Source: Pollenia angustigena (lineage: Eukaryota > Arthropoda > Insecta > Diptera > Polleniidae). Taken from it: a stretch of 64,000 bases of DNA. The notes under the pieces are model-generated. The model was not told the origin of the DNA. It saw only the letters and a program-made list of their open reading frames with translations, and searched no databases. The stretch is from assembly GCA_930367215.1 (NCBI GenBank), contig OV884057.1:111191284-111255283 (forward strand), written 5' to 3'. The translations under genes were made by a program, and so were the position numbers. This document shows, one piece after another, positions 53,467 through 64,000 of this stretch (positions within the stretch are counted from its first letter, which is position 1; every line of letters begins with the position of its first letter).

Positions 53467-55584
53467 TAGGGTTGCCATTCGTACTGATTTTACCAGTACA
53501 CGTACTGGTTTTTATTCAATGTACTGGTTTATGCATATCACCCAAATCAGTACGCAAATGTACTGGTTTTTTTTAAATTTTGCCTCCAAATAATTTTACT
53601 TGCTTAAAACTGGTTTACTTCCCTTATTACTTTTTTTTGTTATGAATCACCCAGTTAAAATTCAGTCTTACGTTTTATTTTTGTTTGCTCTTAAATTACC
53701 ATATACTTTGTATTCAAATAAATAGAAGTGTCATTAGTACTTTTCAAAATTCAAAAACAAAAAATTTTAAGTGGATTTAAAATTATAACCTATAAAAATA
53801 TGGCTAGATAGGAGACCTCGTGAATACCCTCATTATATTGACAATAATTTGTATGAATTTAGAATTTTTTGTGCATTTACAACAAATGTGCCGATCAATG
53901 ACATTACTTCTATCTATTTTTAATAATTTGACGTGATGTTTTTATTATATGGGTAATTCCATGTCAAAACGACCAAGAGTGGGACACGACCCCTTCCGAT
54001 TTTAATGAAATTTGGTGAGAAGGTTCCTTTTATCTTATTAGGAACATATATGAACGAAAAAAATTTTTAAAATTTGTTTTTCGAAAGTTATGTCATAATT
54101 TCGCAGAATGAGCCGAATGTCTTGAGCTTATTTCTTCAATATCTCGAAAACTACTTGACATACGAAGATGATTTTGATGTCATTTGAAATAGAATACTTG
54201 GGGCAACAAACCATAAATGGAAAAAAAATTTTTTTTTTGAAAAATGTAATATTTGCAAAATGTTAAATTTTAAAAACGGACTAAGTCAAAAACCTATTTT
54301 TTTATTTGGCTGATTTTTTTTTGTATAATACCTCAAACTGTTCTTTAAAAATCCTGAAACTTTGAAGGAGGTGTTTTTTTTTTTGTTTTTTAAGATATGA
54401 TTTTTTTTCCTTGCGCAACCCTTAAAAAATAATATTAAAATAGAATTTTAATATTGTAATTTGGAGCAATAAGTACACTGTGCTAGTTGCAAACAACAGA
54501 CAAGCCGCGCACCTGGCATTTTACCCTAATTGGGGACGCTGATCCAGTGGTGCTAACCGTTTTTTTAGGTTAGCTCTTGTTTTCAAGATATATCGTTATT
54601 TCGAAAATGTAAGAGGTTGCACAGCATATATTCGCGTAACTCAAAAGCGGTTTAGTTTGTTGAAACAACTAAAAAAAAACCGAAGCTCGGCAATAAATAA
54701 TAAAGTGGGGCTGGTCATACATTTGACCCATCTACGAGCATCCTACGCGCTGCAGGGGCCAAATTAAAGAATTTTATTAAGCCGCAATATTTGTATGGTA
54801 CAGCGCGCAGGATGCTCGTAGATGGGTCAAATGTATGACCAGCCCCACTTTATTATTTATTGCCGAATTTCGGTTTTTTTTTAGTTATTTCAACAAACTA
54901 AACCGCTTTTGAGTTACGCGAATATATGCTGTGCAACCTCTTACATTTTCGAAATAACGATATATCTTGAAAACAAGAGCTAACCTAAAAAAACGGTTAG
55001 CACCACTGGATTCAGCGTCCCCAATTAGGGTAAAATGCCAGGTGCGCGGCTTGTCTGTTGTTTGCAACTAGCACAGTGTACTTATTGCTCCAAATTACAA
55101 TATTAAAATTTTTTTTCAATTTATGGTTTGTTGCCCCAAGTATTCTCTTTCAAATGACATCAAAATCATCTTCGTATGTCAAGTAGTTTTCGAGATATTG
55201 AAGAAATAAGCTCAACACATTCGGCTCATTCTGCGAAATTATGACATTTTGAATATGACATAACTTTCGAAAAACAAATTTTAAAATTTTTTTCGTTCAT
55301 ATATGTTCCTAATAAGATAAAAGGAACCTTCTCACCAAATTTTATTAAAATCGGAAGGGGTCGTGTCCCACTCTTGGTCGTTTTGACATGGAATTACCCA
55401 TATGTATTTTGTTAAGTTCTTGCCTTCAAACATAGAAAAATTAATAATTTTTAATGTTTAATTTTCTAAAACTAATGAATTCAATAACATTTTGGGTCAA
55501 AATTTGTGTACTGGTTTTTTTCGAATGTACTGGTATTTTTCTTACGATGTACTGATTTTTCTAATTTCAAAAATGGCAACCCTA
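53467..55584. mobile_element. hAT-type element with exact 8-bp duplication
   Basis: Ends are TAGGGTTGCCATT and AATGGCAACCCTA, flanked by AATGGAAC at 53459-53466 and 55585-55592. The subterminal word GTACTGGTTTTT recurs several times at the left, and a similar GTACTGGT lies at the right. It contains the 1.46-kb palindrome at 53947-55402 as an insertion. No transposase is present. Confidence 0.85.
53947..55402. repeat. Large imperfect palindrome (foldback element), ~1.46 kb
   Basis: The left end ATATGGGTAATTCCATGTCA and the right end TGACATGGAATTACCCATAT are inverse. The arms stay complementary through AACGACCAAGAGTGGGACAC, CAAATGACATC, CACTGTGCTAGTTGCA, GGTTAGCTCTTGTTTTC and CTCGTAGATGGGTCAAATG to a spacer of about 45 bp near 54780. 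The left arm has an extra ~220 bp (about 54235-54450). Relatives of its inner half are at 49545-50463 and 15060-15510. No coding capacity. Confidence 0.85.
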
Positions 55585-55761
55585 AATGGAACGGAATATT
55601 CGAAAGTGATTAATTTATTTTAAAAGTGTATTAATGTAGGTCTCCATCCAGTATTTACAAAATAAAATATCTCCCTTGGTTTTTGTTAAATTGGCTTATT
55701 AACGCTTTGATATTTTGAGGTTGCATTGAAACAGATTGCATGTAGGTTGCGCTGTGTGTAC

Positions 55762-56312
55762 TAGAGGTCTGCAAGAATAAATAAAAACCAATTTCAACAC
55801 ACTCATTTGTTTTTTAACTACAATGTGTCGAGCACCCAATAATAAAGAAACAAATGAAAGAATAACCACAGACAAAACGAATAACAACTCATTCAATTCA
55901 GTCAACTCAAGTCAAATGAATGAAATATTCAAATATAATTTGAATGTAAAATGTCTGTACCTACACATTACGTATGTATGTGTAAGCTTAACTCTTACAA
56001 ATAAAAGAAGCCACAAGCTTACACACATATTATGTCAATGTATTCAAATAAATGTATGGACATTCAATAATTCAAAAATTATTCGAATAGTTTTTGTAAA
56101 CTTGCTCTCTCTAACGGGTTATTCCACTGTTTTGTTATTTATGAATGACTCTCAAATTCATTTACAGTAAACAAGTATTTTATTCAATTCATTCTCTCTT
56201 ATTTTTGTATATGGTTTACTCTTTTCTTATATTTTTGAATGTTAAATATTTGAGTAAATGTTGTGCACTTTGAATAAAGGCAAACAAGTGAATTATTCAA
56301 AGCAGACCTCTA
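55762..56312. mobile_element. hAT-type MITE with exact 8-bp duplication
   Basis: Ends are TAGAGGTCTGC and GCAGACCTCTA, flanked by GTGTGTAC at 55754-55761 and 56313-56320. The interior is rich in CATTCAA/TTGAATG words. It contains a 115-codon open frame at 55823-56170 with no recognisable similarity, which I take as chance. Confidence 0.85.
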
Positions 56313-56320
56313 GTGTGTAC

Positions 56321-56639
56321 CCAGCATTATACGTATGCACGGCAATATCTTCACGCAACCACATTCAGTAAACAAAAATACGTGTATATTATGCAGATGT
56401 TATTAAATACCCATGAATGTGTTTTGGTTATCTGCCATACAAATAAAATATCCATGTTTAAAAAATACCTTCAGTATTTTTGGCACTTCTGTGTAAAAAT
56501 GAAAAAAAAAATTTTACCAAAAATGTGCTTTGTCACTAGGCAGGTATGGGGCTATGTACATATTTATTTATGATATTTAAAATAAATTTGTCCGTAACAT
56601 CAGCAGTACCTATGTAAAACTACACAAAAGCTATACATT
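56321..56639. other. Unassigned stretch
   Basis: AT-rich, no feature recognised. Confidence 0.35.
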
Positions 56640-57010
56640 TTTATGAAAAATAGGACCACGAGGGGTGGGAAGGAGCAATTTCTGCTCTCCGAAGCTATCT
56701 GACAGATTTTAATGAAATTTAAAACATAGATAGATTCATATTTATAAAGACACTTGACCTATGTATTTATTTAAAAAATAGGAAAACGAGAGGAGATAGG
56801 GAGCAATTTATTCCTCTCCAAAAACTATCCAACAGATATTAATGAAATTTAAAACATAGATAGATCCATATTTACATAGACACATAAGCTATGTATTTTT
56901 TAAAAAATATGACTATAAGGGTTATAGGGGGCAATTTCTGCCTCTCCGAAACTATTTAATAGATTTCAATAAAATTTAAAAAATATAAAGGTTTTTATTT
57001 ATTTGGACAC
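56640..57010. repeat. Degenerate tandem array, about three ~125-bp units
   Basis: Units share TAGGACCACGAGGGG-like, GGGAGCAATTTMTKCCTCTCC and TTAATGAAATTTAAAACATA, then ATAGATAGATYCATATTTA, with starts near 56650, 56775 and 56900. The same unit occurs inverted at 57830-58140. It is the internal part of a mini-me-like repeat. Confidence 0.6.
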
Positions 57011-57080
57011 AGTAGCTATGTATTTTTTCAAACTATGACCACGAGGGGCAAATTACATGTACGTTTTTGATCGAATATTC

Positions 57081-57213
57081 ACCCTTATTGTGTTTGGCGT
57101 ATTAAAAATACGCCTACGACTATTTGGTTATAGATTAAAGAGAACGTGAATTTTTTTTCTTTAATCTATTACCAAACAGTCGTAGTTGTATTTTAAATAC
57201 GCTAAACACAATA
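57081..57213. mobile_element. Foldback MITE related to 34852-34993
   Basis: The left arm TTATTGTGTTTGGCGTATTA and the inverse of TACGCTAAACACAATAA pair. The stem continues through TACGACTATTTGGTTATAGA. The left end retains TTCACCC; the right terminal GGGTGAA is lost. Confidence 0.65.
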
Positions 57214-57363
57214 ACAATAATTAAACAAAACTTTGTTAAACAACAATTGTAACACACATGCACAGCAACATGTGACATGAAAAGTTGACAAGTCAGATGT
57301 AAAAAACATGTCGTGTACATGTATCTTAAGCAAACGCTATAAATAAATATGTATGTAGTGAGT

Positions 57364-57632
57364 GGTTGTTTCACTCTTTCTTATTAGCACAACAAACAAA
57401 TCAATACTTACATGCATACATAAAAAACAATATCTTCCATCTCGTGTCGTCTACCTATGCTATGTTGCTGTCACATGTAAAATCCCTTTACGCATCAGCA
57501 CAATTTTTTTGCACTTATCGCTGTCACACACACAAAGCAAAGGTAGATGACACGATATGGAAGATATTGTTTTTTATGTATGCATGAAAGTATTGATTTG
57601 TATGTTGTGTTAATAAGAAAGAGTGTAACCGC
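57364..57632. mobile_element. Foldback MITE with ~95-bp arms
   Basis: From TCACTCTTTCTTATTAGCAC the left arm continues through AAATCAATACTTACATGCAT and AACAATATCTTCCATCTCGT. The right arm is the inverse, ending TTAATAAGAAAGAGTG. About 75 bp of loop separates the arms. The arms are nearly identical, so it is probably recent. Confidence 0.75.
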
Positions 57633-57829
57633 CACTTAATGCATTAAGCGCTTGCTTAGACGCCTTTCTGTAACGTTTTAAAATTCAAACATTTCTTTTT
57701 AATAAGTTGTAAAGAAGAGTTTTTCTTCAAAAATTTCATCCAGTGTATGTATGTATGTATGTAGCATATGAAAAATTATAAATTTAAAGTATGGAAAATA
57801 ATCAAGAAATTTTAGAGAAAATAAATGAT

Positions 57830-58140
57830 TTTGGAGAGGCATAAGTCGCCCCCTATCTCCCCTCGTTATCCTAATTTTTTTTAAAATACATAGCTTATGT
57901 GTCTACACAAATATGTATCTATGTTTTTAATATCATTAAAATCTGTTAAATAGTTTTGGAGAGGCAGAAAATACCCTCGAGCTTCCCTCGGGGTCCTATT
58001 TTTAAAAAAATATATAAAGCTTGTGTGTTCATATTAATATGGATATTTCTATGTTTGAAATTTTATTAAGATCTGTTAGATAGTTTCGGAGAAGCAGAAA
58101 TTGCCGCCAACCGCCCCTCGTTGTTCTAATAAAATAAGCT
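57830..58140. repeat. Inverted counterpart of the 56640-57010 array
   Basis: Units read GGAGAGGCAGAAAATACCCT, GGGGTCCTATTTTTAAAA and ATCTGTTAGATAGTTTCGG, the inverse of the left array. The two arrays flank the foldbacks at 57081 and 57364, so together they resemble one larger inverted structure. Confidence 0.55.
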
Positions 58141-58190
58141 TACCGCCTAAGTCAAATGTTAAAAAGCTTTAAAATTATCTTGATACATAT

Positions 58191-59723
58191 TCACCCCTAT
58201 TATGAAAGTCGACATCGACACAAGTCGACGGCACCTGAACAGCAATGGTATTTTCTGAGTCGTTGTTGACAATAATCGATTACTATTGACAGTCAATTGA
58301 TATTTTCTAAGGCGCTTTCAAGTCGACGTCGAGTAGTATTGTCTCCGTTTTAGTCGACAGGAAATTTTGCGACGACTCAAATGAAAGTTAAACAAATTTT
58401 AAATGAAATGTAAACATATTTATTGAATACGTTTGAAATAAAAAATTTAAAATTTAAAAGAAGTTTGGGCACAAATTTTATTAGTAAATTCAACGCGAAA
58501 ATTGCGAAAGTTCGGAAAAGTTTGCTAAAATAGCAAAATTTCGCGAAAATTTTTAATATAAGATGAACGCCCCAAAGAACCAAAATTGCGAAAATTCGCA
58601 AACATTTGCAAAAATAGCGAAAATTCGCGAACATTTTTAATATATAAAAAAAGGCATAAATTTTATTCAAATTCCCTTAAACTATAAGAAATGGCAAAAA
58701 TTTGGTTAAAATTCCAAAATTATCGGAAATTCGTAAAAAATTGCTAACAGCTATATGATAGCAAAGTCTAATATTTATTAAAAATTGTAAAAGCTGTAAA
58801 GAATCAGAAAACTTTCGCTTCTATCGCGAGCATGGCTAAAATTTGCAAACTTTGAAACAAACGATCAAATTGGTTTGAAATCGCTAAATTGACTAAAAAA
58901 ACAAAATGTCGGGAAGTTACAAAAAAAAAAAAAAATATGAAAAAACAGCGAAAATTCGCGAACATTTTTAATATATAAACAAGCCATAAAATTGATTTAA
59001 AGTCCCTTAAACTGAAAGGAATGGCAAAAATTCGGTGAAAATTGCTAAATTAACGAAAATTCTCAAAAATTTTGCTAACAGCGGTATGAAAGAAAAGTCT
59101 TATATTTATTAATAAGCGTTAAAGCTATAAAGAATCAGAAAACTTACAGTAAAAATATCTTTTATCTAAAACATTCAAAAAATTCGCGAAAAAAATTCAA
59201 AATTGGAAACAACTCTATCTACACTTTATTTTAAAAAGCTAAATCAGTTAAAAAAAATATGTCGGAATATAGCATAAATAGTCGGTGTTCATACGGCTCT
59301 TGTCTTATTGACGAGGGGAAAAGAAACGAGTACACAGATGCATGTACTGTCTTTACGTTTTGCTTTTTCATTCGTTGTTTAATTTTGTTATTGTTTTCAA
59401 TACCAAAAAAGCACATGTCGTCAACATGACATGAATCATTTGAACGCCAATTCATGTTCAAAGAAGAAAAAGGAAGAATGTTGTCAATAAGACGTGAGCC
59501 GTATGAACTCAGACATAGCGTTAAAAAGTGAGTGAAGAACAAAAATAAAAAAAAACAATTGGAGATGGGATTTTTTTTGTAAAATTTTGGATAACTAGTC
59601 GACGTCGACACAACATTCTTATAAAATACCAAATTAACGTCGAAATGATGTAGTCGTCGCCTTGATGTGACAACAATTAAAAATTAATGTCGACGTCGAC
59701 AACGCCTTACATAATAGGGTGAT
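58191..59723. mobile_element. TIR element with TCACCC..TATTATG termini and GTCGAC repeats
   Basis: The left end TCACCCCTATTATGAAAGTC and the inverse right end TCACCCTATTATGTAAGGCG share the terminal ~13 bp. GTCGACGTCGACA words crowd both ends. The interior holds a direct duplication: AGCGAAAATTCGCGAACATT at about 58615 and 58945, continuing some 200 bp. An imperfect inverted repeat around 59290 and 59490 (TCATACGGCTCTTGTCTTAT and its inverse) is also present. Non-coding; superfamily unknown. Confidence 0.6.
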
Positions 59724-59837
59724 TATTCTGAATAACAACACAAAAAATTTTTTGCCAAGTTTCAACATTTTTAAAATTGCATTTTCCATCTCTGCTCTCT
59801 CTCGCGCTCTGTATATTAACGTTATACTTACGGTAAT

Positions 59838-60879
59838 CAGGGGTGCCAGATAATTTTGATAAAAAATCGGCATATTTAAAAAAAAAATCGGCATTATCGG
59901 CACTTTAATATCAAAAAATCGGCAAATTAAAAATACCTACTTATTTTAAATACAATAAAACCTATTCTTACTTACAAATAAGAACAATTAGAATTATCTA
60001 ATGTTTATAACTTATGAAATTTCAAAAGAATCAATCAAAATAAACGTTTTACAAAGAAATTGTAGTTAAATATAAAGTTTTTCTTAACTTTCTTATAATT
60101 AAGTATATTCCATATACAAATATTTGAGTTTGACATTTTTATTAAATCCGTTTTAATATTAATATCAAAACAGTTTAAATTATTAATTTTTAAATAATCT
60201 TTAAAAAACGAATAACTTGCAAAAATAAAATCTGAAATTTTTTGCCAAAAATTTTGCAAATTTATTTAATTTTCCTTACATACGAATTGGCTATTTAATT
60301 TATGTACTAACATCGTCCTCAATTGCGTTATAATCTTAAAAAAAAAATTATTTTATTATCAAAGTAATTATTATTTAAATTATATTCATTGATAGTGAAT
60401 ATAAATGTATCTTACCTTTATTCTTTTGTAAGTATTTATCTATCCATTTTCAAACACAAATATAAAGTGTTTTATATTTTCCTAATAGAAATAGAAATTT
60501 TAACTGAATTATTTTAGGTTTAAAAATGATTTCTTTTTTAACTTTGGCCTTTAATTCTTCATAGTGGAATATTTTTCAAATAAAAATGTATTAACCCAAC
60601 ACACATTACAAACACTGCATTTAATATTTAATAAAACTAACCCCTTTTTCTTTAGTAGAAGCGCTGACTTAATAACAGTTGTCTCTTTTCAATGTTACAG
60701 CTGTTTCAGTATCGCTTAAAGTTAGTGTATTATTATCAAACAAACAAAAAGTAATCACCTTTTACGTCTTAGTCAAAAAATCGGTATTTTTGGAGCAAAA
60801 ATCGGCAAATCGGCACTTTGATAATTTAGGGGCAAAAAATCGGCAAAATGCCGATAAATCGGCAAAAATGGCAGGCCTG
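59838..60879. mobile_element. hAT-type element with exact 8-bp duplication
   Basis: Ends are CAGGGGTGCCAGA and TGGCAGGCCTG, flanked by ACGGTAAT at 59830-59837 and 60880-60887. AAAAATCGGCA words are repeated at both ends (at least four on each side). The interior is AT-rich and carries no recognisable transposase. Confidence 0.85.
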
Positions 60880-60902
60880 ACGGTAATACACATACTTATA
60901 TG

Positions 60903-61528
60903 CAGTGATGCCAATTTTTTGTGAGCAAAAAGCACTTTAAAATTTAAAAAAAAGCACTATTTTGTACAAAAAAAGCGTAAAAAGGCTGTGCCGAATATTA
61001 TATACCTCCAAAATTTAAAAAAGGCGATGGCGTTGATGGGTGACCATTTTCATTTAAAATTAAATATACAGGTATGTGATGAAAATCAATCGATTTCAAA
61101 ACGACCGTTTTTAAAAGGTGTGATGAATTTCGAACGATTTTAAAATCTATTTCTGAATCTGGCCTGTTGCAATTACCGAAAATTTGCAGTGACCGACCAT
61201 TCTTTATAAAACTTAATGACAGCCCAAATTTTAATAAAAAAATATGTTGTCAACGCTAAAAAGTAAACGTTTTGTAAAATTTCCAAATTGCTAGGAAGCA
61301 TAGCTCTAACCTCGTAAATAAAGTTTTTGGTAAAACGAATGCAACTTTCTTTTATCACTTTTTTTTATCAAATAAATATTGTAAAAGGCACTTAAAAGCA
61401 CTGTGAGAAATTGTGAAAAGCACTATAAATACCGTCTTTTCAAAAACGGGTGTTTAACAAAATTTCGGGTATTGCATAAGCAAAAAAGCACCAAAAAATA
61501 CCCGAAAGGCACCAAAATGGCAACGCTG
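60903..61528. mobile_element. hAT-type MITE with exact 8-bp duplication
   Basis: Ends are CAGTGATGCCAATTTT and AAAATGGCAACGCTG, flanked by CTTATATG at 60895-60902 and 61529-61536. AAAAAGCAC words are repeated near both ends. A short mini-me tail (GCTGTGCCGAATATTATATA) lies at about 60984. It begins only 23 bp after the preceding hAT element. Confidence 0.85.
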
Positions 61529-61750
61529 CTTATATGGGTATTGCAGATAGCTAACAGAAATTTTATTTATATCTGCATGTACATTCAAAAAGAAGAATGA
61601 ATATGCAAATACACATTGGCAGCGTATACCTATACATATTCAACTTTAGCTTGTAATGGGTATTGGTACGTATGTGTATGGTTTTGATCTTTACCCATAC
61701 ATGTCCGTACATGTTTTCTCACTTATATTGAAAGAGTACTTAAAATAATA

Positions 61751-62325
61751 CCAGCGGGAAAATGGAATTAATAGGAATCGAGAAAGTAATACATATCTTG
61801 TATGATATTTGATTCCAGAATTCATTATTCTTAACACAGACCATGTCCTAGGATTGTAATAAATTATTTTAATGTATCCTGCGAATGAATTAAATAATTC
61901 ATTCTTTGGAATAAATTATATTATTCAAAAGTCTTCTCCAATGCCGTTTGGAATACATTTTTAATACCTGTTTACTTTAAATAACTTTGACCCACAGACA
62001 TATAATTTGTGCTTTGACCGTACGCTTTCAAACACAAACTGCGACTAAAATAAAAATTATAAGTAGGCGACATAAAGGCAGCAAAAAAATAACGGATTTT
62101 TATTAAGGAAATATGTATGTAAAGCAAAAACACGAATAATTGTTACTAACAGAAACAATACATTCCGTGTTCTGCAAATGTGGGAATATACGTGGTAATC
62201 AGTGCTTAAATTTTGTGTCTGATGAAATTACCTTCTCGATTCCAATGAATGCATTATTATTCTTTCGAAAATAATGCATTATTTTTTTAATTATTTATGT
62301 AATCAATTCCTCATTTTCCCGCTGG
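61751..62325. mobile_element. TIR element with CCAGCGGGAAAATG termini
   Basis: The left end CCAGCGGGAAAATGGAATTA pairs with the inverse of AATTCCTCATTTTCCCGCTGG. Internally TCGAGAAAGTAAT pairs with ATTACCTTCTCGA. It is about 575 bp and non-coding. Target duplication could not be resolved. Confidence 0.65.
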
Positions 62326-62389
62326 GATACTTTTGTTATTCTCTGCTGCTGATATGACACTGATTTGAATTGGCCAAACGTTTATTAAC

Positions 62390-62551
62390 ACAGCGTTTAC
62401 ATTTGCCAGTACTGGCAAGACAGTAAGCATATACATATTAATTGGCAAAACAATGCAAAAACAAAATAGCTGTAAAAGTGTTTATGTATTAGTGAAAAAG
62501 TTTGAATGAATTGCTACTGGCTTGCCAGTACTTGCAAATGTAAACGCTATG
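62390..62551. mobile_element. Short foldback MITE with AGCGTTTACATTTGC termini
   Basis: The left end CAGCGTTTACATTTGCCAGT, with ACTGGCAAG following, pairs with the inverse of CTTGCCAGTACTTGCAAATG then TAAACGCTATG. About 160 bp in total. Confidence 0.7.
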
Positions 62552-62572
62552 TAAAAAACGTATGTATATATC

Positions 62573-62783
62573 GAGCCCTTATAGCAAAAATGATGTAACC
62601 AACAAAAATAAAATTTTACAGGACGTTTTTTTAAATATCTTTGCTTCAAGTCTAGGTTTTCCTTTGAAATTACCTTTGCTCTTATTTTTTAGAGATGATG
62701 CAAATGATCAAAAATTATCAATTTTTATCAAAAAACAAATATCTTAAATGTTGTTGGTTACATCATTTTTGCTAGTAGGGCTC
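62573..62783. mobile_element. MITE with GAGCCCTWMTAGCAAAAATGATG termini
   Basis: The left end GAGCCCTTATAGCAAAAATG continues into ATGTAACCAACA. The inverse right end is GAGCCCTACTAGCAAAAATG, also followed by ATGTAACCAACA. The TIR is about 31 bp with two mismatches. ATAT precedes the ends on both sides, which suggests a TA-type target. Confidence 0.75.
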
Positions 62784-63066
62784 AATATGAACATATACAA
62801 TGTATTAGGTTTTTCAAAACTCGAAAAGTGTTAATAGCAATTAATCGTTTAACAAAATATTAAATTTTAAGGGTTTATATAGCGATAAAGTTTCGACTAT
62901 AGGTTAGTAAAAATGTAAAGCTTAAAAATGATTAATATTAAATTTAATACCATAGAACACGATACACAAAATCTGTAAAATATTTTGGCGATAATTACAA
63001 TTATGAAGTCAAATTTTTAAATAAAATAGCGGATTTTGTGATAATGTGGATTCAAACCTTGGTTGT

Positions 63067-64000
63067 TTTTATACCCTTAACCACAGGTGGAAAAGGGTAT
63101 ATATAAGTTTGTCATTCCGTTTGTAATTTCTACAATATTGATCTTAGACCGTATAAAGTATATATATTCTGGGTCCTTATGAGGAGAGAAGTTGATTTAA
63201 CGATATCCGTCCGTCCGTCCGTCTGTCCGTCCGTCTTACGTTTGATATGTGTTTTCCGGAGACTCCAGACATGATAGCGGCTACGTTGTTTTACATTTAT
63301 GTCACATATAGTCCACCATTTTTTGCTATTGAAATTCAGCCAGATCGGTCCAACAATGGCTGAGATATGACCAAAAAAACACGACTGCCTCTTATTTTTC
63401 CAAAAAATCCCTTCTGGTTGTTGTATTTGTATTACTTTTTTCTGTAAATCTGGAGAACGGCAAGAGCCAAAGCTTTAAAATTAGGTACAAACATTTAGGT
63501 TATATATATACACCATCCTACAAAATGTGGGCGGGATTGGAGAAGTAGGCGTGGTACCTCTCATACAAAAAGTATTAAAAATTGTATAAAAACCTGAATT
63601 TTTTGACTGTAATATGACCTATGGTTACGCCTTATATATCAGAAGATCGGACATTTTTAATAGAAAATATTTTCTGAAAAACTCGGGAAAATCGGTTCAG
63701 ATACGAAAAAGTTATGACCAAAATATAAATTTTTTTTTGAAAAATACCCATTTTCAGGAACCATAGATCTTCCCGAGTCCACGTTTTATAGCTAAAATAA
63801 CTGGAAAATTTCTTCTTTAACAGGTCGGTATATAAATCTGTCAAATCGGTTAAGAAATAGCAGAGTTATGACCAAAATACTGAAATCCCAAAAATTACTC
63901 TTTTTATACCCTTCACCACAGGTGGAAAAGGGTATATATAAGTTTGTCATTCCGTTTGTAATTTCTACAATATTGATCTTAGACCCTATAAAGTATATAT
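63067..64000. repeat. mini-me-like repeat, one full unit and the start of a second in tandem
   Basis: A unit starts TTTATACCC...ACCACAGGTGGAAAAGGGTA at 63067. It carries the (GTCC/GTCT)n core at about 63205-63236 and continues to 63900. There the same start recurs and is cut by the window edge after TATAAAGTATATAT. The spacing is about 835 bp. The TATATATATTCTGGGTCCTT phrase links it to the copy at 1094. Confidence 0.7.

Larger units (their letters stand above)
53223..55695. mobile_element. TGGGCATTTCC element, copy C, disrupted by a hAT
   Basis: Starts TATGGGCATTTCCTGGGG and follows copies A and B through GTCACGAACGTACG and GCTGACAGTAGTGAAATG. It breaks at 53467 for the hAT insertion and resumes at 55585 with ATGGAACGGAATATTCGAAA through CTCCATCCAGTATTTAC. 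It is truncated at about 55695, and the right terminus is missing. Confidence 0.7.

Noticed and set aside
53390..53593. Open frame over the hAT insertion point
   Set aside because: It spans the junction of element C and the hAT at 53467. Chance frame.
55823..56170. 115-codon open frame
   Set aside because: It lies entirely inside a hAT MITE, has random composition and matches no family I know.
1..64000. tRNA, rRNA or snRNA genes
   Set aside because: No cloverleaf with A and B boxes or conserved rRNA segment was noticed on reading; a covariance search would be needed to exclude them fully.

Overview
This 64 kb window is AT-rich eukaryotic DNA from a fly (Diptera), probably a large-genome calyptrate such as a blow fly, flesh fly or house-fly relative. 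The basis is a spliced Myosin 31DF (class ID myosin) gene very close to the Drosophila protein as I recall it, many short introns with GTAAGT-type donors, Dipteran-type mini-me-like repeats carrying GTCC/GTCT microsatellite cores, and very dense DNA-transposon, non-LTR and Gypsy debris. The species is an inference; the sequence does not name it.

Two host genes are supportable. The last six coding exons of Myo31DF lie on the + strand at 16038-20135 (about 803 residues, from within the motor domain to the stop). The first ~200 residues, including the ATP-binding P-loop, are not in the window, so the intron upstream of 16038 runs at least 16 kb and is filled with transposons. An apparently intact single-exon gene of 268 codons lies on the + strand at 45616-46422. 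I do not recognise its family.

The rest is mostly layered mobile DNA. From left to right: a pogo/Tigger-like element (695-1844) with a mini-me-like insert; a hAT element (3713-5159); an inverted-repeat element (5563-11750) that carries a decayed gene and was split at a TTAA by a piggyBac-family element (5723-10317), itself split by a hAT element (6256-7902); a broken CR1/Jockey-type retrotransposon (12554-14990) and a MITE in the myosin intron; the myosin exons; a broken LOA/I-like retrotransposon with RNase H (21846-24885); several MITEs; a TA-flanked element whose interior is amplified into five 239-bp units (28275-29617) and a second, unamplified copy (30785-31567); an internally deleted piggyBac relative (33026-34458); a deep nest at 37090-44500 (inverted-repeat arms, Gypsy, Jockey, TIR element, MITE, mini-me and hAT); the second host gene; and then a run of hAT elements, palindromes and mini-me-like repeats to the right edge.

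Eleven hAT-type elements were delimited by their terminal inverted repeats plus 8-bp target duplications; nine duplications are exact and two match 7 of 8. Several GGGG-ended MITEs appear to sit in 3-bp CWG duplications. No tRNA, rRNA, CRISPR or bacterial operon features were seen. Class and clade names for repeats are by motif recognition, not by database search.
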